64,000 nt of DNA from an uncultured Clostridia bacterium (lineage in GTDB: Bacteria > Bacillota > Clostridia > Lachnospirales > Lachnospiraceae). A program made the translations under genes and the position numbers. The DNA lies in assembly GCA_947303805.1 (NCBI GenBank), contig CAMYZE010000002.1, positions 186,001 to 250,000 of the forward strand. The letters are read 5' to 3'. The notes under the pieces were generated by a model. It ran no database searches. It saw only the letters and a program-made list of their open reading frames with translations, and had not been told where the DNA came from. Below are positions 8,812 through 18,910 of the stretch, piece after piece (positions within the stretch are counted from its first letter, which is position 1; each line of letters opens with the position of its first letter).

Positions 8812-9753
8812 TTACTTGCCTCCCTTTCCAAATGCTGTAGGCACTGTAAAAGATTCTATAAGAGGAACTAAAAGATTTGATATTAAAATAACATATGATA
8901 CACTTTCTCCTGATTTACCAAACAACCTAAAAATACCAGTTAGCACACCTAGTAATATGCCATATATAATTTTCCCAAGAGGCGTGATTGGCGATGTCAC
9001 ATAATCGGTAGCCATGAAAAATGCTCCAAATATTAATCCTCCTCCCAAAACCTCTCCTAATATATAATTTACATTCGTAGTTTTTCCCTGTCCAAATATC
9101 ATAATAAATACAACAAATGTCAAAATATATGTAATAGGTATTCTTAAATCAATTACTTTCTTCGCAGCAAGATAAGTAGCCCCTAGTAAAAGACAAATTG
9201 CAGAAATTTCTCCTATAGTACCTGGAATATTACCAAATAACATGTCAAGTAAATTAACTTCGTGTCCATTTTTAAGTAATATAAGTGGTGTTGCAGATGT
9301 ATAGGCATCAACTGACATCCTTGAAGTATAGTTATTCATAAAGCCTGCAAAAGAAATTAAACAAAAACATCTTCCTGCGAGTGCAGGATTCATAAAGTTT
9401 TGTCCAAGACCTCCAAATAACATCTTTACAATAACTATAGCAAAAAACGAACCAACCACAGGGACAAAAAATGGCACTTCCGGTGGCATGTTAAGTCCAA
9501 CTATAAGCCCTGTCACAACACAAGACAAATCATATATTGTATTTTGTTTTTTAACAGCAAAGTTGTAAAGAGTCTCACTTATGACAGCTGAAGCAACTGA
9601 AATTACTACTAATGCTGCAGCATGAATCCCAAATTTAATTAAGCCCCATACTGTAGCTGGGATAAGTGCAATAATTACATCAAGCATTATTGCGCTAGTA
9701 CTTATTCTATCTCTAACATGAGGAGAACTTTGAACATTCAATCTTAATTCCAT
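8812..9753 (-). CDS. rnfD: Rnf complex subunit D (membrane, flavin-linked)
   Basis: A 313-residue subunit with about ten membrane helices, homologous to NqrB. The segment VDAYTSATPLIL (about residue 150) matches the RnfD flavinylation site, where a Thr carries covalent FMN. Its ATG overlaps the rnfC stop by one base, showing tight coupling. With RnfG it forms the flavin branch of the electron path. Confidence 0.96.
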   Translation of the reverse strand: MELRLNVQSSPHVRDRISTSAIMLDVIIALIPATVWGLIKFGIHAAALVVISVASAVISETLYNFAVKKQNTIYDLSCVVTGLIVGLNMPPEVPFFVPVVGSFFAIVIVKMLFGGLGQNFMNPALAGRCFCLISFAGFMNNYTSRMSVDAYTSATPLILLKNGHEVNLLDMLFGNIPGTIGEISAICLLLGATYLAAKKVIDLRIPITYILTFVVFIMIFGQGKTTNVNYILGEVLGGGLIFGAFFMATDYVTSPITPLGKIIYGILLGVLTGIFRLFGKSGESVSYVILISNLLVPLIESFTVPTAFGKGGK

Positions 9754-11084
9754 TATTTTTTAGCCTCCTTCTTGCTATTTAAATATCCCCGTACAGCAAA
9801 TTTCATATAACTAAAATATGGTGTCAATGGTTTCTTAGCAGGACATACAAAACTACAACTACCGCAAGTGATACATTCTGGACCATTTAATTTTATATAT
9901 TCATCAAAATTTCCCATTTTTGCCGCCTTCAACATTCTTGTTGGTAATAAATTAATTGGGCATGCGCTTACACATCTTCCACAATTTATACAATTAGTTT
10001 CTTTTTCTTTAGAAAGTGGGTCTTTAGAAAATGCTAACAGCGCTGAACTATTCTTAGATACAGGCATATCCAAACTAAATACTGGAAGACCCATCATTGG
10101 TCCACCACTTACTATCTTTTCAGGACTAGTACTAAATCCACCTACAGCATCGATCACCTCTTGATAACTAATACCGAATCTTACATTGAGATTAGCTGTT
10201 TCATTATAAACATCTCCAGACAATGTCATTATTCTTCTAAGAAGCGGAGTTGACTTACAAACAGCATTGCCAATAGAAATTACAGTGTCAACATTATCCA
10301 CAATGCATCCAGCATCAGCTGGCAAAGTAGACACATTAATCTTTCGACCAGTTATAGCAAATATTAATTGTCTCTCACCACCCTGAGGATATTTTGTTTT
10401 CATGAGAGCAGTTTCTATATTAGAAATAGTACTGCATGCTTTTGTTATCTTTTCATAAGCGTCCTTTTTATTATCTTCAACACATATGACGCCCTTAGCT
10501 CTTGGGAAAAGTTTTAGTATACACTGCAACCCTTTAATCAGAGTCTCAGTTTCTTCGATCATAAGTCTATAATCAGATGTTAAATATGGCTCACATTCTG
10601 CTCCATTTACAAGCACATAGTCTATAGCATTTGGATCCTTTGGAGAAAGCTTTACATGAGTAGGAAAACTTGCTCCACCTAGTCCAACTATACCTGCATC
10701 TTTAACAATTTTAATAATTTCATCATTGGATAAAGTATTGAAATCTCTTTCCAATCCAAACCCTTTAATGGCATCATATTTTTCATCGTTTTCAATTATG
10801 ATGCTTTCAACTTTTTGTCCACCAACCACAAGTCTATTCTCAATAGATATTACTTTACCAGATACAGAAGAAAGAACATTGGCCGATATCACACCATCCG
10901 CTTCACCGATAATTTGTCCAACAAGTACATTATCTCCAACTTTAACACAAGGCTTTGCTTTTGCACCAATATGTTGTTGCATTGGAAACACTAAGACTTT
11001 ACCGGCTTTAACGATCTTTATCTGCCTATCTTTAGATAATTCTTTCATTTCCTCAGGATGAACACCATGTTTAAATGTATACAT
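9753..11084 (-). CDS. rnfC: Rnf complex subunit C (NADH/FMN and Fe-S)
   Basis: A 443-residue peripheral subunit that reduces NAD+. The N-terminal part is the RnfC barrel-sandwich domain. A central NADH/FMN-binding domain with GLGGASFPTHVKL is followed by two ferredoxin clusters near the C-terminus (CINCGRCVSACP, CITCGSCSFVCP). First gene of the rnf operon. An AAGGGGG SD lies just before the ATG, but a terminator hairpin belonging to efp sits only about 15 nt upstream, leaving no room for a promoter in between. Confidence 0.96.
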   Translation of the reverse strand: MYTFKHGVHPEEMKELSKDRQIKIVKAGKVLVFPMQQHIGAKAKPCVKVGDNVLVGQIIGEADGVISANVLSSVSGKVISIENRLVVGGQKVESIIIENDEKYDAIKGFGLERDFNTLSNDEIIKIVKDAGIVGLGGASFPTHVKLSPKDPNAIDYVLVNGAECEPYLTSDYRLMIEETETLIKGLQCILKLFPRAKGVICVEDNKKDAYEKITKACSTISNIETALMKTKYPQGGERQLIFAITGRKINVSTLPADAGCIVDNVDTVISIGNAVCKSTPLLRRIMTLSGDVYNETANLNVRFGISYQEVIDAVGGFSTSPEKIVSGGPMMGLPVFSLDMPVSKNSSALLAFSKDPLSKEKETNCINCGRCVSACPINLLPTRMLKAAKMGNFDEYIKLNGPECITCGSCSFVCPAKKPLTPYFSYMKFAVRGYLNSKKEAKK

Positions 11085-11098
11085 TATTCCCCCTTAAA

Positions 11099-11126
11099 CA
11101 AAAAAGCATAACAATCTAGTTATGCT
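11099..11126 (-). terminator. Terminator or attenuator between efp and rnfC
   Basis: On the minus strand, stem AGCATAAC/GTTATGCT (11126-11119 with 11112-11105) with a 6-nt loop, followed by a run of T at 11104-11100. The left arm overlaps the efp stop codon. The rnfC start follows within about 15 nt. Confidence 0.75.
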
Positions 11127-11674
11127 CTTGATTCATATTTACCTGTCTCAGTAGAAACAATAATTTTTTCTCCTTTGTCGATAAATAGTGGAACCATCAC
11201 TGTCGCACCAGTTTCAACCGTAGCAGGTTTCATAGCTCCTGTCTGTGTATCGCCTTTGATACCAGGCTCAGTATCTGTTACTTCTAAAGTAACTTTTAAT
11301 GGTGGTTCTACACTAAACACCTTTCCGTTATAAAACATAACCTTACAAGTCTCGTTTTCTTTTACAAATGTCATTACATCTCCAACTTGTTCTGGCGAAA
11401 GTGCAATCTGCTCATAAGTATTGTTATTCATAAAGTTGTACATACCGTCATTATATAAGTATTGCATATCAACCCTATCAATAACTGCCTGATTGAATTT
11501 TTCTGTAGGTCTAAAAGTTTTTTCAATAACTCCTCCATTAATGATGTCACGAAGTTTGGTTCTTACAAATGCTGCGCCCTTTCCTGGCTTTACATGTTGA
11601 AATTCCATGATCTGGCAAACCTGACCTTCAATCTCAAGTGTTAATCCATTTTTAAATTCTCCTGCTGAAATCAT
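11120..11674 (-). CDS. efp: Elongation factor P
   Basis: A 184-residue EF-P, which relieves ribosome stalling at polyproline. The usual three OB-like domains and length are present. The tip loop reads KPGKGAA (about 28-34), with the Lys at the position that is modified or left bare in other bacteria; no modification enzyme is seen nearby. It follows the shikimate-kinase-like gene by 16 nt and ends in a terminator-like hairpin before rnfC. Confidence 0.97.
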   Translation of the reverse strand: MISAGEFKNGLTLEIEGQVCQIMEFQHVKPGKGAAFVRTKLRDIINGGVIEKTFRPTEKFNQAVIDRVDMQYLYNDGMYNFMNNNTYEQIALSPEQVGDVMTFVKENETCKVMFYNGKVFSVEPPLKVTLEVTDTEPGIKGDTQTGAMKPATVETGATVMVPLFIDKGEKIIVSTETGKYESRA

Positions 11675-11690
11675 AAGTTCCTCCCAATAA

Positions 11691-12227
11691 TTATTTAATA
11701 AATATATGACATTTTACTTTGTTAGCAAAGTTATAAATAGCAAGTGCTTCCATAAAAACGTTGTTTAATTTCTTGTTATCAACATCAATAATATAATTTG
11801 CTAAATCTTCGTAATATGGCTTTAGCTTTTCTAAATCTTTCTCAATGGTAAATACAGATATATTATCAATATCATTTTTTTTCGTATTATCATTAGATAT
11901 ATGATCCAAAATCGTATCAGATTTTGCTCTTAAATATATCACTCTACCACTTGTCTTTATAAGTCGTCTACACTCATCATCTATTGATACATCTGCTGGC
12001 AATGAAACTATCATACCTTGCTCAACATTGTTTTTTAATATGGATTTCTCCAAATCAGTGTAATATTCTATGCCTTTATTGATTATAATGTCTCTTACAT
12101 TTTTATTTTCATTTTTCTCAATGATTTGGTCAGTATCTAGATATTTAATATCCTTTCTAGAAGCTATAAGTTTTCCAACCATCGTTTTCCCGACACCATG
12201 GTAACCTGCTAAATATATCGTCTCCAT
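11691..12227 (-). CDS. Shikimate-kinase-fold P-loop protein, substrate residues missing
   Basis: A 178-residue nucleoside-kinase-fold protein. It has a Walker A motif GYHGVGKT (about 8-15) and the YLDTDQIIE strand typical of shikimate kinase. The family's substrate residues are absent: the FR of the GExxFR motif reads YT (GIEYYTDLE), the GGG loop reads PAD (IVSLPADVS), and the late Arg reads Leu ([10 protein letters not shown]). ATP binding is therefore likely but shikimate phosphorylation is doubtful. The start at 12227 follows the nrdR stop by 1 nt; longer frames run into nrdR. It lies between nrdR and efp. Confidence 0.7.
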   Translation of the reverse strand: METIYLAGYHGVGKTMVGKLIASRKDIKYLDTDQIIEKNENKNVRDIIINKGIEYYTDLEKSILKNNVEQGMIVSLPADVSIDDECRRLIKTSGRVIYLRAKSDTILDHISNDNTKKNDIDNISVFTIEKDLEKLKPYYEDLANYIIDVDNKKLNNVFMEALAIYNFANKVKCHIFIK

Positions 12228-12228
12228 A

Positions 12229-12696
12229 TTAGTCTCTACTTTTTTTCTTACTTGGCTTAATTTTTTCCACTTCGGCATTGAAGCTTTCAATTTCTTTAAA
12301 CTCTCTATAAACTGAAGCGAATCTTATGTAGGCAACATCATCAATTTTCTTTAGTTTCTTAAGTACAAGTTCACCTATTTCAATGCTTTTGATTTCTGGG
12401 TCATCTCTTAGAGAGATCTCTTTCTCAACCTCATCAACTAATTTATCAATGATTTTAGAAGAAATAGGTCGTTTGATACAAGAATATAATATTCCTTTTC
12501 TAAGTTTTTCCTTGCTAAACGGCTCTCTAGTCGAGTCTTTCTTTACAACTAAAATAGGAGATGTCTCAATCTTCTCATAAGTAGTAAATCTCTTCTTACA
12601 CTTTACACACTCACGTCTTCTTCTAACAGAAAAGTCCTCATTTCTCCTAGAATCTATAACTTTAGTATCCGGAGCTTTGCAAAATGGACACATCAT
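12229..12696 (-). CDS. nrdR: Transcriptional repressor NrdR
   Basis: A 155-residue zinc-ribbon plus ATP-cone regulator of ribonucleotide reductase genes. The N-terminal zinc finger MCPFC...CVKCKKRF (residues 2-40) and the RRRREC stretch that binds NrdR boxes are intact, followed by the ATP-cone (about 50-140) that senses ATP/dATP. Length matches the family. A good SD (AGGAGGA) precedes the ATG. No nrd genes lie in the window. Confidence 0.96.
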   Translation of the reverse strand: MMCPFCKAPDTKVIDSRRNEDFSVRRRRECVKCKKRFTTYEKIETSPILVVKKDSTREPFSKEKLRKGILYSCIKRPISSKIIDKLVDEVEKEISLRDDPEIKSIEIGELVLKKLKKIDDVAYIRFASVYREFKEIESFNAEVEKIKPSKKKSRD

Positions 12697-12736
12697 AATA
12701 ATGTTCCTCCTGCTTGCATATTAAAAATATATTTTA

Positions 12737-13399
12737 CTATATATTGTGTTTTTTTTCAAGATAAAGCACGAAATTATGAATTGCCTTTGCTCTATGGCTT
12801 ATCTTATTTTTTTCTTTTATACCCAAATTTGAATATGTCATTACTCTACCATTTTTTATATCTACCGGATCACCTACAGCAAATATAGGGTCATAACCAA
12901 ATCCACCTGTTTTTTCAATAGTTCTAGCTATATAACCATTAACTATCCCATCAAATATGTGGATTTTATAGTCACATTTTTCAGTATCAATCACTTCTAA
13001 TACGGATAAAATAGTGATAAAATGCGCCTTTCGCTTCTCATCAGAAACATCCTTCATAATATCAAGCAATTTTATATTTTTCTCTTCTTGGCTAACTCCT
13101 TCACCCATAAACCTAGCAGAATGTATTCCCGGCGCACCATCTAAAAAATCAATACATAGGCCTGTGTCATCAGCTATAATATAATCTCCATTATTTAATA
13201 ATCTTTTCTCCCTCATGACTTGATAAAGTGCGGTAGATTTAATATTTGCATTTTCTAAAAAAGTATTTCCATCTTCGACTGGGTTAAGATTAATATCAAA
13301 ATCATCCATATTAAAAACAAAATCCTTGTATTTTTCACCAAGGATTTCAACTATTTCACTTAACTTATGCTTATTATTAGTTGCAAATATTAATCTCAT
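12737..13399 (-). CDS. rdgB: RdgB/HAM1 non-canonical purine NTP pyrophosphatase
   Basis: A 220-residue house-cleaning enzyme that hydrolyses dITP, XTP and similar nucleotides to monophosphates. The opening motif LIFATNNKHKLSEI (SxNxxK type), the central DDTGLCID metal site and GGFGYDPIF near residue 165 are all present. It lies 2 nt after apbE in the same direction. Slightly longer than the usual ~200 aa through an insert around residues 120-150. Confidence 0.95.
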   Translation of the reverse strand: MRLIFATNNKHKLSEIVEILGEKYKDFVFNMDDFDINLNPVEDGNTFLENANIKSTALYQVMREKRLLNNGDYIIADDTGLCIDFLDGAPGIHSARFMGEGVSQEEKNIKLLDIMKDVSDEKRKAHFITILSVLEVIDTEKCDYKIHIFDGIVNGYIARTIEKTGGFGYDPIFAVGDPVDIKNGRVMTYSNLGIKEKNKISHRAKAIHNFVLYLEKKHNI

Positions 13400-13401
13400 A
13401 A

Positions 13402-14484
13402 TTATTTTGTAAGATTGACTTTTTTAGGGTACTTTTCTATTTTACCATCAGAATATACAAAAGTTGCTTGAATATTCTTATCATTAAATTCCTTTGAAGC
13501 AAAATCAATTAAATTTTTAGATAGCTTATCACCAAGAAGCATACATGCTGTAGATAAATAATCGCCAAGAAGACCATTTTCTGAAGCAATAGTAACTGAA
13601 TCCAATCCATTGTCCGTAGGATATCCAGTCATTGGATCTATTATATGATGATACACTCGGTCATCACCATCGACCTTAAAGTATCTTTGATAATTGCCAC
13701 TAGTAATTACATTTCTATTTTTCACTTCTAATGTATCAATAATATCATTTCCAGAAAAAGGTTTAAATATTCCTACTCTAAATGCTCCACCTTTTCTTCC
13801 ATCAACGTCTCCAGTACATAATACATTGCCACCAAGATTTATAATACTAGCTTCAATGACATCATTATCTTCAAGCATTTCTTTTATTGCATCACAACAA
13901 AAACCTTTAACTAAAGCTCCAAAATCATACTTAGTCGCTTTATCTCCATAAAATGTAATTCTGTTTTTTCTAAATTCATCTGGCGCAACATTTTGTTCGA
14001 TAGTAAATTTAAAGTTACCTACATGTTTCCTTGCTTCATTAATTTCTTCAAGTGTAGGGACTGTGGTTCTATTTTTTACATCCCACAAATCAAACAATGT
14101 GCCAGCACTAACATCAAATTTATTATTTGACCATTCATACAAACTCTGTGCTATACCAAATAAAGATGCAGTCTGATCACAAATCATAACAGAATCACCT
14201 TCACGATGATTTATATCGTAAATTTCACTACCTTCAATAGTTTTTGAAAATACACTTTCATAATTATCAACAAGCTTCTGTATATCAGCTACATAAATTT
14301 CTGCCAATTTTTCATTTTTAACACCATATAGACTTATTGAACACTGAGTGTCAAATGCATCAAAAACATATTGATATGGTTTCGTATCAATACGATAGCT
14401 TGACCTACTTTTCTCTTTGGCCTCGCAAGAAATGATTAATGATCCAAAAACAATTATTAATAAAATGCTAACTATTTTTTTCAT
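13402..14484 (-). CDS. apbE: FAD:protein FMN transferase (lipoprotein)
   Basis: A 360-residue ApbE-type flavin transferase that attaches FMN to Thr residues of extracytoplasmic domains such as RnfG. The first 20 residues form a lipoprotein signal with lipobox LIISC, so it is anchored outside the membrane. Further motifs include KGFCCDAI, ASIINLGGNV and HHIIDPMTGYP, typical of the family. It lies 3 nt after mutS and a few genes before rnf. The combination suggests it matures RnfD and RnfG. Confidence 0.94.
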   Translation of the reverse strand: MKKIVSILLIIVFGSLIISCEAKEKSRSSYRIDTKPYQYVFDAFDTQCSISLYGVKNEKLAEIYVADIQKLVDNYESVFSKTIEGSEIYDINHREGDSVMICDQTASLFGIAQSLYEWSNNKFDVSAGTLFDLWDVKNRTTVPTLEEINEARKHVGNFKFTIEQNVAPDEFRKNRITFYGDKATKYDFGALVKGFCCDAIKEMLEDNDVIEASIINLGGNVLCTGDVDGRKGGAFRVGIFKPFSGNDIIDTLEVKNRNVITSGNYQRYFKVDGDDRVYHHIIDPMTGYPTDNGLDSVTIASENGLLGDYLSTACMLLGDKLSKNLIDFASKEFNDKNIQATFVYSDGKIEKYPKKVNLTK

Positions 14485-14486
14485 AA

Positions 14487-16943
14487 CTACTCCGATTTAT
14501 TTATAAGATTATTCAAATGTATTTTAGCCCTCTCAGTTATCTCGCTAGGCAATCCTGCTAGTTTTGCCACTGCAATTCCGTAACTTTTCTTAGCAGAACC
14601 CCTTATGATCTTTCTCAAGAATTTTATATCGTCATCGTTCTCTATCACGGCTATATTAAAATTATTAACACCTTTAACCTTGCCCTCTAATTCTGTGAGT
14701 TCATGATAATGCGTTGCGAACAATGTTTTTGCTTTTATATTACTGCTTATATATTCTACTACTGACCAAGCAATCGACAAGCCATCAAAAGTACTTGTCC
14801 CTCTACCAATTTCGTCAAGAATAATTAATGAGTTTTCAGTTGCATTATTAACTATATTTGCCACTTCGCTCATCTCTACCATAAATGTTGATTTTCCTCG
14901 GGTAAGATCGTCACTGGCACCCACCCTTGTAAATATCCTATCTAAAATACATATGTCAGCGCTTTTGGCTGGGACAAAAGAACCAATATGGGACATAAGG
15001 GCAATGATTGCAACTTGTCTCATATATGTTGATTTTCCTGCCATATTGGGGCCAGTTATTATATCTATATAATTAACATTATCAAGATTTGTGTCATTTG
15101 CAATAAACATATCAACATTACTTAATTTCTCAATGACCGGATGCCTACCATCTACAATTTTAATTATACCACTTTCATTTATTGAAGGACAAGTATAATT
15201 ATTGTCATTAGCTATATAAGCAAAATTGCTCAAAACATCTATCATGGCAATGTCTGATGCAGCATTCCTAATTCTTAATGTTTCAGCTGCTATTTTTTCT
15301 CTCACATCCTGAAAAACCTCATATTCGAGATTACCTAGTCTATCCTCAGCACTTAAAATTATATTTTGTAAATTGCTGAGTTCATCAGTAGTATATCTTT
15401 CAGCATTTGTTAGAGTTTGCTTTCTTATAAAGTGAGAAGGTATTTCCCCTTTATAGGCATTTGTTATCTCAAATAAGTATCCTGAAACTCTACTATACTT
15501 TATCTTCAAATTTTTAATTCCTGTTTTTTCTCTCTCTTTCTCCTCTAAGTCAATAAGCCACTGTTTGCCGTTCTTCTTACTTTCTCTGTACTTATCAACT
15601 TCTTCATTGAAACCATCTTTAATTATATTTCCATCATGCATTAGATAAGGAGGGTCATCTACTATACTCTCATCAACTAACTTATATAAATCCTTCAATG
15701 TATCAAACCTGTTTGACACTTCATTGGCAAAATCCGAATTGAACGATTGTAACAAAGATTTAAGATATGGCAATACATAGATAGAATTTTTAAACGCAAT
15801 CAAATCTTTAGCATTTGCATGTTTCATATCCACACGTGCAACTATTCTCTCCAAATCATAAATTGCACTTAGATATTCTCTAAGTTCTGTGAGATCAATT
15901 TGCTTTTCAATAAATCCTTTAACTGCATTTTGTCTATATATAATATAATCTTTGTTTTTAAGTGGTTCTTCTATAATCCTTCTCAGGAGTCTACCTCCCA
16001 TAGCTGTTTTAGTCTCATCTAAGATATTTAGTAATGTTCCTTTTCTGTCCTTATTCTGCATATTTTCCGTAAGTTCTAAGTTCTTAATAGTCGCAGAGTC
16101 TAAATACATATAAGATTTGTCATTCATATACTCTATACTTTCTAAATGCGACAATTCATTTTTTTGATTTTCTCTTACATAGTAATAGGCAGCAAGGCTT
16201 GCAAGCACTGCATTACTATCCTTAATTTCAGAATAATTACTAATATTATTTAAAAGTTTATTTAACAATATATATTCCGGATTCTTTAGATTAGATGTGT
16301 TATATATGTCATCATTTATTATTGTAAATGCAATTTCATACTTATCCCTCAATTCTGCTAAACTTACACCAGAATTCAAAATGTTATTATTTGCCAAGAC
16401 CTCTTTAGGTTCATATTTGGCAAAAATGTCATAAATCGTCTTATCATTATTAATATTGCTAATAATAAAATCCCCTGTCGAGAAATCGAAAATAGCTACT
16501 CCAAATTTTCCATCAGCAAAATATATAGATAAAATAAAATTGTTAACTTTATCTTCAAGATACTCTTGCGCTAGAACAGTTCCTGGAGTGATAATCTTTG
16601 TTACATCTCTTTTAACAAGGCCTTTAGCAAGTTTTGGATCCTCTAATTGCTCTGCAATAGCTACTTTATAGCCAAGTTTTACTAATTTAGATAAATAAAT
16701 ATCTACAGCATGATGTGGAACACCACACATAGGTGCCTTTTCTCTCATCCCACAGTCTTTTCCTGTAAGCACAAGATTCAATGATTTACTAACAAGTTTA
16801 GCTTGATCAAAAAAAGTTTCATAAAAATCTCCTACTCTAAAAAAAATTATACAATCCTTATATTTTTCGACAGTATCTAAATACTGCCTCATCATAGGAG
16901 ACATATTATCAGTTTCTTCATTTTTTATATTAATTATTTCCAT
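14487..16943 (-). CDS. mutS: DNA mismatch repair protein MutS
   Basis: An 818-residue MutS that recognises mismatches and recruits MutL. The N-terminal mismatch-binding domain has the conserved FFRVGDFYETF (Phe and Glu that probe the mismatch). The C-terminal ATPase has Walker A GPNMAGKST (about 615-623) and the Walker B region LIILDEIGRGTSTFDG (about 690). It is a little shorter than the ~850-870 aa norm at the C-terminus. It follows miaB by 6 nt; mutL is not in the window. Confidence 0.97.
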   Translation of the reverse strand: MEIINIKNEETDNMSPMMRQYLDTVEKYKDCIIFFRVGDFYETFFDQAKLVSKSLNLVLTGKDCGMREKAPMCGVPHHAVDIYLSKLVKLGYKVAIAEQLEDPKLAKGLVKRDVTKIITPGTVLAQEYLEDKVNNFILSIYFADGKFGVAIFDFSTGDFIISNINNDKTIYDIFAKYEPKEVLANNNILNSGVSLAELRDKYEIAFTIINDDIYNTSNLKNPEYILLNKLLNNISNYSEIKDSNAVLASLAAYYYVRENQKNELSHLESIEYMNDKSYMYLDSATIKNLELTENMQNKDRKGTLLNILDETKTAMGGRLLRRIIEEPLKNKDYIIYRQNAVKGFIEKQIDLTELREYLSAIYDLERIVARVDMKHANAKDLIAFKNSIYVLPYLKSLLQSFNSDFANEVSNRFDTLKDLYKLVDESIVDDPPYLMHDGNIIKDGFNEEVDKYRESKKNGKQWLIDLEEKEREKTGIKNLKIKYSRVSGYLFEITNAYKGEIPSHFIRKQTLTNAERYTTDELSNLQNIILSAEDRLGNLEYEVFQDVREKIAAETLRIRNAASDIAMIDVLSNFAYIANDNNYTCPSINESGIIKIVDGRHPVIEKLSNVDMFIANDTNLDNVNYIDIITGPNMAGKSTYMRQVAIIALMSHIGSFVPAKSADICILDRIFTRVGASDDLTRGKSTFMVEMSEVANIVNNATENSLIILDEIGRGTSTFDGLSIAWSVVEYISSNIKAKTLFATHYHELTELEGKVKGVNNFNIAVIENDDDIKFLRKIIRGSAKKSYGIAVAKLAGLPSEITERAKIHLNNLINKSE

Positions 16944-16949
16944 TATATA

Positions 16950-18305
16950 CTACAACAGTGCTTCACCCTCAAAATAAAATTTACAACCTTTAACTAACTT
17001 TACATTTATAATTTTACCAATGAGATTTTGTGAACCATTAAAGTGAACTAAATAGTTATTTGACAACCGACCAGTAAGTTTTCCAGAAATTTTATCCTCA
17101 CTTTCTACCAAGACATCCATAACTTTCCCAACATATCTTTCTACATTTTTACCAGAATTTTCCTCAACAACTTTGAGTAATTTCTTAAATCTTTCTTTTA
17201 CGACATCTTCAGGAACTTGGTTATCCATTTCAGCCGCTTTAGTACCGGTTCTCTTAGAGTATTCAAAAGTAAAAACTGCATCATATGAAACTTGATTTAT
17301 AAGTTTTAATGTATCTTCAAAATCATTTTCAGTTTCACCAGGAAATCCAACTATAATATCAGTCGTTATTCCTACATCTTCAATGTTACTCCTTATTTTA
17401 TCTATAACCCTGAGATACGAATCTCTATCATAGTGCCTATTCATTGCTTTTAGAATAGAATTAGATCCAGACTGAACCGGCAAATGTATATGTCTACAAA
17501 TATTGCTATTATTCTTAATTACATCTATGAGATCATCTGACAAATCTTTTGGATGGGAAGTCATAAATCTTACTCTTTTTAAACCATCTATTTTAGCAAC
17601 TTCATTTAAAAGCTCTGGGAAAGTGACATCGTAATTATTTTTAAACTTATAAGATTGGCTGGCTATCCCTTTATACGAATTAACATTTTGTCCAAGAAGC
17701 ATAACTTCTACAACACCATCATTTATAGAGGACTTAATTTCTTTAACAATGCTATCGACATCCCTGCTTCTCTCTCTCCCCCTCACATATGGCACAATAC
17801 AATATGTACAAAAGTTATTACATCCAAACATAATATTTATACCGCATTTAAATCCAAAAACTCTTTTAGTAGGCAAGGTTTTTTCTACATTATTAGATTT
17901 ATCATATACACGGATAACTTTTTTATTACTTCCTATTGCCTCTTCTATCAAAAATCCGAACTCATCAATATTATGTGTGCCAAAAATCAATTTCACCTGT
18001 GGATACTTTTCTACTATTTTTTCAACTTCATCTTTTTCTTGCATCATGCATCCGCATATGCCTATAATTTTATTTCTATTTGTTAAATAAGATTTTTTTA
18101 GTTGCCCAATGTGACCATATAATTTTTGATTGGCATTTTCTCTCACAGTGCAAGTATTAAAAATTACAATATCAGCTGTATCTTCGTCAGTTGCTTCAGT
18201 ATATCCTTTTTCTTCCAAAACGCCTGCAAGTTTCTCACTGTCTCTTGCATTCATTTGACAACCGAAAGTAACTATCTTATACGATTTTAAGTTAGAATTC
18301 TTCAT
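16950..18305 (-). CDS. miaB: tRNA-2-methylthio-N6-dimethylallyladenosine synthase
   Basis: A 451-residue radical-SAM methylthiotransferase modifying A37 of tRNAs. The N-terminal UPF0004 domain carries the cluster Cys in FGCQMN and NTCTVREN. The radical-SAM cluster is CNNFCTYC (about 160), and a C-terminal TRAM domain (about 385-451) binds tRNA. Its ATG overlaps the ribU stop by one base, so the two are coupled. It lies directly upstream of mutS, an order common in Clostridia. Confidence 0.97.
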   Translation of the reverse strand: MKNSNLKSYKIVTFGCQMNARDSEKLAGVLEEKGYTEATDEDTADIVIFNTCTVRENANQKLYGHIGQLKKSYLTNRNKIIGICGCMMQEKDEVEKIVEKYPQVKLIFGTHNIDEFGFLIEEAIGSNKKVIRVYDKSNNVEKTLPTKRVFGFKCGINIMFGCNNFCTYCIVPYVRGRERSRDVDSIVKEIKSSINDGVVEVMLLGQNVNSYKGIASQSYKFKNNYDVTFPELLNEVAKIDGLKRVRFMTSHPKDLSDDLIDVIKNNSNICRHIHLPVQSGSNSILKAMNRHYDRDSYLRVIDKIRSNIEDVGITTDIIVGFPGETENDFEDTLKLINQVSYDAVFTFEYSKRTGTKAAEMDNQVPEDVVKERFKKLLKVVEENSGKNVERYVGKVMDVLVESEDKISGKLTGRLSNNYLVHFNGSQNLIGKIINVKLVKGCKFYFEGEALL

Positions 18306-18901
18306 TATTTTAACAAACTCTTTATGTGTTTTGAAATATTCTTATAAAAAATATAAGTAATTATAGATGAAATTGTAAACTTAATTATATTAAATGGCAG
18401 CACAGAAAAAAGATAGACTTTTGTCATATTATCAATAAATGGCACTATCGCACTACACATTTTTATTATTACTTCTTCACTCATATGAAATACTTTTATA
18501 TAAATCGGAAATAAAAATAAAGCATTGCATATGGTACAAACTACACTTGATAAAAAAATTCCAATTATCAATCCTATCATTGCTCTTTCTTTTGTCTTTA
18601 ACGATTTATAAATAATACTAGCAGGTAGAGCATAGGCTATACTACCAATTATATTTGCCAATTCGCCTAAAAACATAGTTGATGTGCCTTTAAGCACAAA
18701 CTTAATTAACACCTTTAATACAGCTATAGCTATACATTCAATTGGACCTAAAATAAATCCACCAATTATTACTGGTAGTTCTGATAAGTCCATTTTCATA
18801 AATGTAGGAGCTATAGGTAGCGGAAAATCAAAGTACATTAAGATCGCGCTTAATGCTGAAAATAGTGCTATAATTGCAATTTTCTTAATATTTCTATTCA
18901 T
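18305..18901 (-). CDS. ribU: ECF transporter S component, riboflavin type
   Basis: A 198-residue membrane protein with about six helices. It starts with the KIAIIALFSALSAILMYFDFPLP segment (split here from about residue 7) and contains DLSELPVIIGGFILGP, both typical of RibU, the riboflavin-binding subunit of group II ECF transporters. It needs the shared EcfAA'T module, which is not in the window. No FMN riboswitch precedes it; it is embedded in the operon 9 nt after udg. Riboflavin import suits the flavin-rich Rnf complex encoded nearby. Confidence 0.85.
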   Translation of the reverse strand: MNRNIKKIAIIALFSALSAILMYFDFPLPIAPTFMKMDLSELPVIIGGFILGPIECIAIAVLKVLIKFVLKGTSTMFLGELANIIGSIAYALPASIIYKSLKTKERAMIGLIIGIFLSSVVCTICNALFLFPIYIKVFHMSEEVIIKMCSAIVPFIDNMTKVYLFSVLPFNIIKFTISSIITYIFYKNISKHIKSLLK

Positions 18902-18910
18902 AACCTTTCT

